Assembly (NCBI RefSeq): GCF_014205845.1
Contig: NZ_JACHCR010000015.1
Location: forward strand, 100,046 to 164,045
Reading direction: 5' to 3'
DNA length: 64,000 nucleotides
Origin: Mucilaginibacter cryoferens
GTDB lineage: Bacteria; Bacteroidota; Bacteroidia; Sphingobacteriales; Sphingobacteriaceae
Below are positions 43,799 to 51,100 of the stretch, piece after piece. The notes under the pieces are model-generated. The model was not told the DNA's origin, did not search any database, and was given only the letters and a program-made list of their open reading frames with translations. The first letter of the stretch is position 1, and each line of letters starts with the position of its first letter. The position numbers were made by a program, and so were the translations under genes.

Positions 43799-44647
43799 AT
43801 GCGAAAGCTGTTCCCTTTATTTTCATTGGCAATAATGGCTACTGTAAGCTCGTGCCTGCAAAAAATGCCCAATAACCACAAAACACCCCACAACTTTGTA
43901 TTAGTAAAAGGTGGTGCTTTTATAAATACAAAATCTAAATACTACGGGCAAGCCGGCTCTATACCTGATTTTTATGTTGGCAAATATGAGGTAACTCAAA
44001 AAGAGTGGGTAGCGGTAATGGGCAGCAATCCCTCAAAGTTTAAAGGCGATAATTTACCGGTAGAAACCGTAAGCTGGTACAATTGCGTGGAGTACTGCAA
44101 TAAAAAAAGTGTAAAAGAGGCGCTAAAACCTTTTTACAATATAAACAAGAACAAAAAAGATCCGAATAACACCAATAACATTGATGATATAAAATGGACA
44201 ATAACCATCAATGAGGAAGCTAATGGCTACCGTATACCCACCCAGGCCGAATGGGAATATGCTGCCTGCGGAGGGCAATTAAGCAATAATTACACCTATA
44301 GCGGAAGCAATAATATTGATGAAGTGGCCTGGTATTGGAAAAATGCAGGCGATAAATATTTAACAGGAACCTGGAATTGGCCCGCGCTGGTAAGTAACCA
44401 TAATAAAACAAAAGCAGTTGGCAGCAAGAAGCCTAACGAACTGGGGCTTTACGATATGGCGGGGAACGTAAGAGAATGGTGCTGGGATTGGCATAAGAGC
44501 AACGGCGCCGACGACCTCCCCGGGCGGATATGGAAGGGTGGCGGCTGGATAGGCGCCGAGTTTTGCTGTGAATCATCTTTCCGGGCCAGCCACGAAGCAA
44601 ATGGCAAGGGCCCAGATCAGGGCTTTCGATTGTGGCGTAGCCTGTAA
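43799..44647 (+). CDS. SUMF1/formylglycine-generating-enzyme-like lipoprotein
   Basis: A 282-aa protein with lipobox TVSSC (Cys19) and a complete FGE-sulfatase fold: FVLVKGGAFIN, DFYVGKYEVTQKEWVAVMG, LPVETVSWYNCVEYCNKKS, YRIPTQAEWEYAACGG, GLYDMAGNVREWCWDW and FRASHEANGKGPDQGFRLWR. True enzymes convert a cysteine of sulfatases to formylglycine. Surface lipoprotein members in Bacteroidota are often non-enzymatic, for example as gliding or binding proteins. No sulfatase is in the window, so the function is open. It probably shares a transcript with the xylanase. Confidence 0.85.
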   Translation: MRKLFPLFSLAIMATVSSCLQKMPNNHKTPHNFVLVKGGAFINTKSKYYGQAGSIPDFYVGKYEVTQKEWVAVMGSNPSKFKGDNLPVETVSWYNCVEYCNKKSVKEALKPFYNINKNKKDPNNTNNIDDIKWTITINEEANGYRIPTQAEWEYAACGGQLSNNYTYSGSNNIDEVAWYWKNAGDKYLTGTWNWPALVSNHNKTKAVGSKKPNELGLYDMAGNVREWCWDWHKSNGADDLPGRIWKGGGWIGAEFCCESSFRASHEANGKGPDQGFRLWRSL

Positions 44648-44729
44648 ATTATTCCGCCGGCAACCAAAAATGGCTGCTACTATCGGTGACCGGGGCAAGC
44701 CCTGCCTCAACATCATTGGATAAATAAAA

Positions 44730-44756
44730 GCCCTCCATACGTAATGCAAGGAGGGC
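44730..44756 (-). terminator. Rho-independent terminator of the proline-rich peptide gene
   Basis: GCCCTCC/GGAGGGC arms with a 13-nt loop; on the minus strand it is followed by TTTTATTTA. It lies 9 bp after the stop codon of the small gene at 44765-45043. Confidence 0.75.
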
Positions 44757-44764
44757 GTAGTAAT

Positions 44765-45043
44765 TTATGGGCGTGGTGGCGTTGGTAAATGCAACGGATT
44801 TGGCGGTGCCGGCGGACGAGGCGGCAACTTAATATGCAAGCCCCTGCGATGGCGACTACGGTAGCGCCTGTGATGCCTTCTGAACGGATTTGGCGGCAGT
44901 GGTGGTCGTGGTGGCGGCGGTGGTAGCCTGATCTGTAAAACAGATGCTTCGGCAACAACTGGCAGTACTTCGGCACTAGCATCAAAAGCCTCCAGGCTAA
45001 ATAAAGCTAATGTTGCAATGGTGATGATCCTGGTTATTTTCAT
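44765..45043 (-). CDS. Small secreted proline-rich protein (92 aa)
   Basis: With the start at 45043 (MKITRIITIATLALFSLEAF) a signal peptide of about 25 residues is followed by a mature chain made of proline runs (RLPPPPPRPPLPPNPF, KLPPRPPAPPNP) flanking a basic block HRRYRSRHRRGLH. No family is recognised. The clean signal peptide and the terminator directly after the stop support a real gene. It may be a cell-wall- or polymer-binding peptide. Confidence 0.6.
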   Translation of the reverse strand: MKITRIITIATLALFSLEAFDASAEVLPVVAEASVLQIRLPPPPPRPPLPPNPFRRHHRRYRSRHRRGLHIKLPPRPPAPPNPLHLPTPPRP

Positions 45044-45105
45044 GATAAGCAATGAGTTAATACTAAGCAATTTTCAATACAACAACTCTAAAATACAATA
45101 ATTGT

Positions 45106-46041
45106 TTACTGCGGCTGCTTAAATAATAGGTTGTAGTAAAAGTCGGCGGCAAATTGCGCGGCCTGCAGCCATCTTTTTTGAGTGGATTTGCCGGCGGCAA
45201 AAAATGGGTTAAAATGCCTTTGCAACTCGTGGCCAAAGCCGTCAAAAACTTTTACGCTGTTGGGGATATGCAGGTCATCGGCTTTTTGGTGAATGGTAAT
45301 GCTGCCATACATGCCGGTATCAATTTTAACCGGGTTTAAAATACCATCGTGCGATCCATAAGCACTTACAATAGGTACCCGCGCATTTTTTAACCAGCGA
45401 ATGTCCAGTATTCCGCCCCAAAAGTTAATGATACCAGCAATTTGGGCCCTGTCGTTGGGTTTTAACAACGCCGTTGAGTCAACCACCCCGGTTCGCCTGG
45501 AAAGTTCTGCATTGCTACTGTAGACGGCCTGCAAAGCAACAATACCCCCGGCGGAGTTGCCAGCCAATATGATCTTGCCAGTGTCTATATTATATTCGGC
45601 ATGATGTCGCTTAAAATAGGCTACGGCCGTTTTTACATCCTGCACAGCGTAGTAGCAGCTTTTTTGCAGTTCATCAAAGTGGAAAACAGGATTATTTTTA
45701 CTTAAACGGTAATTGATAGCTGCGCAAACATATCCCCGCTGCGCAAAGTCCCGGCTCCAGATCTTAATACCATTTGCTGTTTTCGACCCGTATTTAAAAC
45801 CACCGCCATGCATCCAGATTATTAAAGGGCGGGCAACAGCATTATCGCCTTTGGGTTGATACAGATCAAAAAGGTACGATTTTTTGTTGGCAGGTAAAGC
45901 GTTTGGCAGATAAGAGAGATCCGCTTTAACATCTACATCAGCAAAAACACGATCTTTATATTGGTGCACTGGCGGGCTCTGCGCCTTTACTGCAAATGCT
46001 ATAAATAGGATAAGAAAAACTAATAACAACCGTTTGTACAT
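45106..46041 (-). CDS. Secreted alpha/beta hydrolase (esterase/lipase, HSL/BD-FAE-like)
   Basis: A 311-aa enzyme with a signal peptide (cut near residue 20, AVKAQ). The oxyanion-hole motif HGGG is at 78-81, the nucleophile Ser163 in GNSAGG, the acid Asp232 (GSHDG) and the histidine His271 (GFGHE). This HGGG-type architecture is common in carboxylesterases that remove acetyl or feruloyl groups from xylan, which would suit the nearby GH11 xylanase; the substrate is inference. It is transcribed towards the small proline-rich gene, with 62 bp between them. Confidence 0.85.
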   Translation of the reverse strand: MYKRLLLVFLILFIAFAVKAQSPPVHQYKDRVFADVDVKADLSYLPNALPANKKSYLFDLYQPKGDNAVARPLIIWMHGGGFKYGSKTANGIKIWSRDFAQRGYVCAAINYRLSKNNPVFHFDELQKSCYYAVQDVKTAVAYFKRHHAEYNIDTGKIILAGNSAGGIVALQAVYSSNAELSRRTGVVDSTALLKPNDRAQIAGIINFWGGILDIRWLKNARVPIVSAYGSHDGILNPVKIDTGMYGSITIHQKADDLHIPNSVKVFDGFGHELQRHFNPFFAAGKSTQKRWLQAAQFAADFYYNLLFKQPQ

Positions 46042-46150
46042 GAGGTAGCGTTTATGTTATATACGTTACAACTGATATAAACAGATGTTTTGCATCCGCG
46101 CCGAATAGAGCCGGCAAAGGTAAGGAGTTTTTTTGAAAATTTGCGATTTG

Positions 46151-46234
46151 TACCCAGGATGAGATTCGAACTCACACATCCATTCGGATGCCACCCCCTC
46201 AAGATGGTGCGTCTACCAATTTCGCCACCTGGGC
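46151..46234 (-). tRNA. tRNA-Leu (anticodon GAG)
   Basis: An 84-nt class II tRNA on the minus strand. The acceptor arms GCCCAGG / CCTGGGT pair, the D-arm region reads GCGAAATTGGTAGACGC, and the anticodon stem CCATC/GGTGG encloses the loop TTGAGGG, giving GAG. A long variable arm and the T-arm GTTCGAATC follow. CCA is not encoded. Confidence 0.92.
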
Positions 46235-46396
46235 ATTACTTTAGATATGAGAAGTTAGACATAAGATATGAGACCGAAAAACAATCGCACATCTAATTTA
46301 ATTCTGATACCTTGCTACCCAGATGTTGGATTTGAGACCTGAGACGTGAAATTTTCTCAAATCTCACATCTCAATTCTCATATCTTAAAAAAGGCG
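46235..46396. repeat. Low-complexity TGAGA-type repeat between two tRNA-Leu genes
   Basis: AAGATATGAGA (46263-46273) is matched by TCTCATATCTT (46376-46386), 11-bp perfect arms. The DNA between is full of TGAGA/TCTCA words (TTTGAGACCTGAGACGTGA, TCAAATCTCACATCTCAA). The arms enclose about 100 bp and no gene. It looks like a decayed palindromic repeat inserted between the tRNA genes. Confidence 0.5.
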
Positions 46397-46480
46397 TGCC
46401 CGAAGAGAGACTCGAACTCTCAAGAGACAATTCTCAACGGCTTCTGAGACCGCAACGTTTACCAATTTCGCCATCCGGGC
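46397..46480 (-). tRNA. tRNA-Leu (anticodon CAG)
   Basis: An 84-nt class II tRNA. GCCCGGA pairs with TTCGGGC in the acceptor stem. The D region is GCGAAATTGGTAAACG, the anticodon loop CTCAGAA gives CAG, and the T-arm holds GTTCGAGTC. It lies upstream of the GAG isoacceptor on the same strand. On the minus strand TATATTTG at 46512-46505 is a good -7 box for it. Confidence 0.92.
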
Positions 46481-46504
46481 CTGTTGCTTTTACTAACAAG
46501 CGTG

Positions 46505-46512
46505 CAAATATA
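46505..46512 (-). promoter_or_regulatory. -7 box for tRNA-Leu (CAG)
   Basis: Minus-strand TATATTTG fits TAnnTTTG and lies 25 bp upstream of the tRNA 5' end. No clear TTG is found 20 bp further upstream. Confidence 0.45.
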
Positions 46513-46597
46513 AACGTTTCCTCCAAAAAGCATATTAATAATTAAAAAAAGTAGATATAGGTTGTTACTTGCCTGGGTATGGATTAATTTAGGCAAC

Positions 46598-47608
46598 ATG
46601 AAACGTTTTTATTACCTTATAATCATCATTTTACTAATTACGCCAATAATTTCACAGGCACAAACCATCACCATTTTACAGCAGGATAAACCCACCAGCA
46701 TACGTGGTTTATCGGTAGTGAACGATAAAACTGCCTGGATAAGCGGCAGCAAAGGGCATATTGCCATTACCAACGATGGCGGCACAACCTGGGCCTGGCA
46801 GCAAATTAAAGGGTATGAGAAAGCCGATTTTAGAGACATAGAAGCATTTAACGATAAAGAAGCCGTGATCATGAGCTCTGGTACACCTGCCATTGTTTTA
46901 AAAACCTTAGATGGCGGCAAAACGTGGCAGGAAAAATGCCGAAAAACCGACAGCGTATACTTTTTTGATGCCATGGACTTTGCCGATGCCAAGCACGGCT
47001 ACATTTTAGGCGACCCGATAAAAAATAAATTTCTGCTGATGGAAACCACCGATGGCGGCGAAACCTGGAACGAAATGAAAAACAAACCCGATGCATTACC
47101 CGGCGAAGCCGCGTTTGCAGCAAGCGGCACCTGCCTAAGGGTAGATAAGGGAGTACTTTATATCGTGTCGGGAGGAAAAAGTAGCAGACTGATCTCTTTG
47201 AAGCCAAAAGAGCAGGAATGGAAATACGCTAATTTGCCGATAACTCAGGGCAAGCAAAGTGAAGGAGCATTTTCTATAGCATTAGGAAAAAAAGAAGGGA
47301 TCATAGTTGGCGGCGATTACGCAAATGGTAAAAAATTGGATTCGGTTGCTACTATTCACAAGGTCCACCCTCTCCTGCAATTTGTTGCCCCACAAACAGC
47401 ACCGGCCGGATTTCAATCGGGAGTTGAATACATTAATAGTGGCATTTTCTTATCTACAGGTACAACAGGAAGTAACCTTACAACAGATGGCGGAGCCAAT
47501 TGGACGCAATTTGACGTCACCAGTTTTAACGTTTGTAGGAAAGCGAAGCATGGAAAATTGGTTTTATTGGCCGGCGACAAGGGCAAAATAGCTATTTTTA
47601 AAATGTAG
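46598..47608 (+). CDS. Secreted Ycf48/sialidase-type beta-propeller protein
   Basis: Starting at the ATG at 46598 the protein has 336 aa with a signal peptide (cut near residue 20, ISQAQ). Asp-box-like repeats mark the propeller blades: NDGGTTWAW, LDGGKTWQEK, TDGGETWNEM and TDGGANWTQF. Such proteins resemble the Ycf48/HCF136 assembly-factor fold and BNR-repeat proteins, and in Bacteroidota they are mostly annotated as oxidoreductase or hypothetical. No catalytic residues are evident. The upstream TTG start at 46562 is less likely because it precedes the signal peptide. Confidence 0.8.
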   Translation: MKRFYYLIIIILLITPIISQAQTITILQQDKPTSIRGLSVVNDKTAWISGSKGHIAITNDGGTTWAWQQIKGYEKADFRDIEAFNDKEAVIMSSGTPAIVLKTLDGGKTWQEKCRKTDSVYFFDAMDFADAKHGYILGDPIKNKFLLMETTDGGETWNEMKNKPDALPGEAAFAASGTCLRVDKGVLYIVSGGKSSRLISLKPKEQEWKYANLPITQGKQSEGAFSIALGKKEGIIVGGDYANGKKLDSVATIHKVHPLLQFVAPQTAPAGFQSGVEYINSGIFLSTGTTGSNLTTDGGANWTQFDVTSFNVCRKAKHGKLVLLAGDKGKIAIFKM

Positions 47609-47662
47609 TTTATTGGCAATTAATAGCTTAACAAATACTTTACAATTAATTACAATTAGCAC

Positions 47663-47693
47663 TTGCACCGTATTATTAATCGCCCTATATTTG
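47663..47693 (+). promoter_or_regulatory. Promoter of the tRNA-Lys genes
   Basis: TTG (47663-47665), 20 bp, then TATATTTG (47686-47693): a textbook Bacteroidota -33/-7 pair, 48 bp before the first tRNA-Lys. It has the same spacing as the GH11 promoter. Confidence 0.7.
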
Positions 47694-47741
47694 CACCACT
47701 TTAAACGGAAACGGTAACACTACCGAAAAAGTTAAAAGTTT

Positions 47742-47814
47742 GATTCCGTAGCTCAGCTGGTAGAGCATAACACTTTTAATGTTGGGGTCCTGGGTTCGAA
47801 TCCCAGCGGGATCA
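47742..47814 (+). tRNA. tRNA-Lys (anticodon TTT), copy 1
   Basis: A 73-nt tRNA. GATTCCG pairs with CGGGATC in the acceptor stem, the anticodon loop CTTTTAA gives TTT, and the T-loop is TTCGAAT. Identical to copy 2 about 95 bp downstream. Confidence 0.95.
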
Positions 47815-47820
47815 CGAAAG

Positions 47821-47846
47821 GCCTTTGAAAAAAGGCTTTTCTTTTT
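47821..47846 (+). terminator. Terminator after tRNA-Lys copy 1
   Basis: GCCTTT-GAAA-AAAGGC followed by TTTTCTTTTT. Confidence 0.75.
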
Positions 47847-47909
47847 AAAATTTACAATTGAATCTCTTTAAACAGAAGCGGTAACAAAACCGAAGAAGTT
47901 AAAAAGTAT

Positions 47910-47982
47910 GATTCCGTAGCTCAGCTGGTAGAGCATAACACTTTTAATGTTGGGGTCCTGGGTTCGAATCCCAGCGGGATCA
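47910..47982 (+). tRNA. tRNA-Lys (anticodon TTT), copy 2
   Basis: A 73-nt tRNA identical in sequence to copy 1. The 40 bp before it resemble the leader before copy 1 with several substitutions, so the duplicated unit includes the leader. No equivalent of the copy-1 promoter is seen directly upstream; it may depend on read-through. Confidence 0.95.
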
Positions 47983-47994
47983 CTTGTAAGAATT

Positions 47995-48026
47995 AAGCCT
48001 TGAATCGAAAGATTTGAGGCTTTTTT
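47995..48026 (+). terminator. Terminator after tRNA-Lys copy 2
   Basis: AAGCCTTGAATC pairs with GATTTGAGGCTT (two G-U pairs) around a GAAA tetraloop, followed by a T-run. Confidence 0.8.
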
Positions 48027-48146
48027 GTTTTCAGGTTTGGTGATAAATTTCCAGGCTACAATCTTTGGATTGAGGTTACAAAGAAAAAGCACTATATTAT
48101 TAGGGCGGTGGATTTGCGATAAAATATCGTTAATTTCACTTCAATT

Positions 48147-51100
48147 ATGAATACCGAAACCTTATCCGCAATCCAAATCGACTTAACATTGGCACCCGTA
48201 ATCAATTTTGCTATGCAGCAAAATCATGTTCCGGTGGTAAAACAGCTGATCTTGACCAATACTGGTGAATTAGATTATGAAGACCTGACAGTGGAGATCA
48301 GTTCGGAGCCCGAATTTTGCATCATTTGGAAAGCGAGTCTTAATCGTTTGAAGGTGGGTGAAAGTTATACTTTTGGGGCGGTACCGCTCCGTATATCCGC
48401 GGCTTATTTGGCTGGTTTAACCGAGCGGCTCAGCGGTTGCTTAAATTTAAAAATCATGGCTGCCGAACAGGTGGTCAGTTCGGCTATTTATGATATCGAC
48501 TTACTGGCTTATGACCAGTGGAACGGCGCTGGTTCAGTGCCGGAATTGATCGCTGCTTTTGTTACACCAAATCACCCTGAGATTCCAGCGATTATTCGCA
48601 ATGCCTCAGTTCTATTGCAACAATGGACAGGTGACCCTTCCTTTAATGCTTATCAGACCCGAAATCCGGATCGGGTAAAAAAACAGATGGCGGCAATCTA
48701 TGAGGCCATCGCCGGTTTAAATTTGATCTATTGCGCCGTTCCAGCCAGCTTTGAAGAGACCGGGCAGCGGGTAAGGCTGAGCGACGCCATTCTTTCTCAG
48801 CGACTGGCGAATTGTTTAGACCTTTCACTTCTATATGCAGCCTGTTTAGAGGCGGTGAGTATCAACGCTTTGATAGTGATGATCAAGGGACATGCTTTTG
48901 CGGGGGCCTGGTTGGTAGACGAATCTTTCCCAGACGCGGTTAACGATGATCCATCACTGATTACCAAGCGAACCGCGGCAGGCATCAATGATATCGTAGT
49001 GGTCGAATCAACATGTATGAACACAGGCAATCATCCACCTTTTGACGAAGCGGTGCGTTCGGCCGACGCCAGAATGCTTGAAACGCATAACTTCCAGCTA
49101 TTCGTGGATATCAAACGGGCGCGTTTTGGTGGCATTCGCCCACTGCCACTCCGAATACCCGGTAATCAGGGATGGGAGATTAAATATGGCGAAAAACCAC
49201 TAACCTCGGGTTATACGCCGGAAGAGGTGTTACTGGATCACAAACCTTTGCAAGTTGATAAAATCGGTATTTCCAAACAACAGATATGGGAGCGTAAGCT
49301 ACTGGATCTTACGCTGCGAAATACTTTATTGAATACCCGAATGACTAAGAGCGTAATCCAGTTCATCAGCATTAACTCTGGCAAACTGGAAGATGCGTTG
49401 GCGGCGGGTAAAGAGTTCCAAATATTGGCTAAGCCTTCAGACTGGAGTAATTCTCCCCGGGATGCAGGCATTTATCAAGCCATCAATACTTCTGATCCGA
49501 TCTCGGATCTGGTTAATCACGAACTTTCTCATCAGCGATTGCGGACCTATCTGACCGAAACCGAATTGAACCTGAATTTAACTCATCTGTTCCGTTCCTC
49601 GCGGTTATCATTGGAAGAGAATGGCGCCAATACCCTGTTCGTTGGCATTGGCCTGCTCAAATGGTACGAAACGCCGGCAAGTGAACGCCCCCGGTTCGCA
49701 CCCATTTTGTTGATCCCTGTAGAGATCATCCGCAAGTCTGCTCAAAAAGGCTTTGCGATCCGCTCGCGGGAAGAAGAAACGATCCTGAATATTACTTTGC
49801 TGGAAATGATGCGCCAGGATTTCGGTATTGGCATCGGAGGCCTCGAAACCTTACCCAAGGATGAAAGCGGCGTGGATGTTCGTGGCATTCTGAATATAGT
49901 ACGGCAGGCGATCATGTCCCAGTCGCGCTGGGATGTGGAAGATCAGGCTTTACTGGGCATTTTTTCTTTTAACAAGTTCATTCTGTGGAATGATATCCAT
50001 AACAATTCGGCGCAGTTAGCAAAAAATAAAGTGGTGGCAAGCCTTATATCAGGCAAGTTGCAATTTGATAGTTTACCGGTTGCAACTGATCTGGATATCC
50101 ATCCCGGTGAACTTGCCTTACCAATCAGCACCGATTCTTCACAATTACAGGCCATTATCAGTTCGGGTAAGGGCGAAAGCTTTGTTTTGCATGGCCCACC
50201 AGGTACGGGTAAATCCCAAACGATCACGAACATCATCGCTAACGCGCTTTACTACGGCAAAAAGGTATTGTTCGTTTCGGCAAAAAAAGCAGCGCTGGAA
50301 GTTGTTCAGAGACGACTAGAAGCGATCGGCATCGGTAATTTCTGTCTGGAACTACATTCCAATAAATCAAAAAAATCTGATGTTTTGGCGCAACTGAAAA
50401 AGTCGACTGAGGTCATCAAAAAAGATAGTCCCGAAAATTTCCTCAACACCGCTGAACGGCTTTTAGGCGTGCGCAATGAGCTCAATGTTTACGTACATGC
50501 CTTGCACCGTAAACGTCCGGGCGGTTATACACTTTTTGAACTTTTCTGCAAGTATGCGGAGTTAGCCCAGACTCCTTTTACAGTATTTTTCCCGGGCAGC
50601 GAGGTTACGCGGTTATCTGCGGCAGACTTAACCGCTTGGGATGATCTGGCAACTGAATTGGAAACCGTGGCAACCATTATTCCCGCACCGGCCCAACATC
50701 CTTTAAAAGAGTTGCAGTTATCAAGTTATAGCCAGCAATTAAAGACAGATATACAGCAGACGCTGGAAGAAATACTTGAACTTGCTGCGCAACTGGATCT
50801 GGCTCGCGCAAGTGTTACCGAAGTTTTGGGCTTTGGCGGCCATCCGGCTGATCAGACCGAAGTGCTAGGCGAAATGATTGGGATTTTACTTCAATTACCT
50901 GATTCACCGGCATCGTTTTTAACAAATGAATCGTTGGAACAGACACTGGCCCAAGTTATTGGTATCGCTGGTCATGGTCAGCAGCGCGATGCCTTACGAA
51001 CCGACTTGCTTCAAATTTTCAACAAAAGCATTTTGGAATTTCCTGCCGAACAAGTATTGGCAAACTGGGAGATCGCCGCTCAAAAGTGGTTCTTACCAAA

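Noticed and set aside
44713..44985. A His/Arg-rich frame overlapping the proline-rich peptide gene on the same strand
   Set aside because: The alternative frame has no signal peptide or plausible start, and runs through the terminator; the frame ending at 44765 has both signal peptide and terminator in the right places.
44730..45060. CRISPR-like repetition in the proline-rich gene
   Set aside because: The GGCGGTGG-type repetition comes from proline codons within one reading frame; there are no regularly spaced repeats with unique spacers.
46090..46296. A frame on the plus strand across the tRNA-Leu (GAG) gene
   Set aside because: It lies over a tRNA on the opposite strand and has no protein features; it is a by-product of tRNA sequence.
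47742..47982. The two tRNA-Lys copies as attL/attR of an integrated element
   Set aside because: Both genes are complete and only about 95 bp apart, with no integrase or cargo between them; simple duplication is more likely.
47868..48092. A minus-strand frame covering tRNA-Lys copy 2
   Set aside because: The encoded RTQDPNIKS-type peptide is the well-known mistranslation of tRNA antisense sequence, not a gene.
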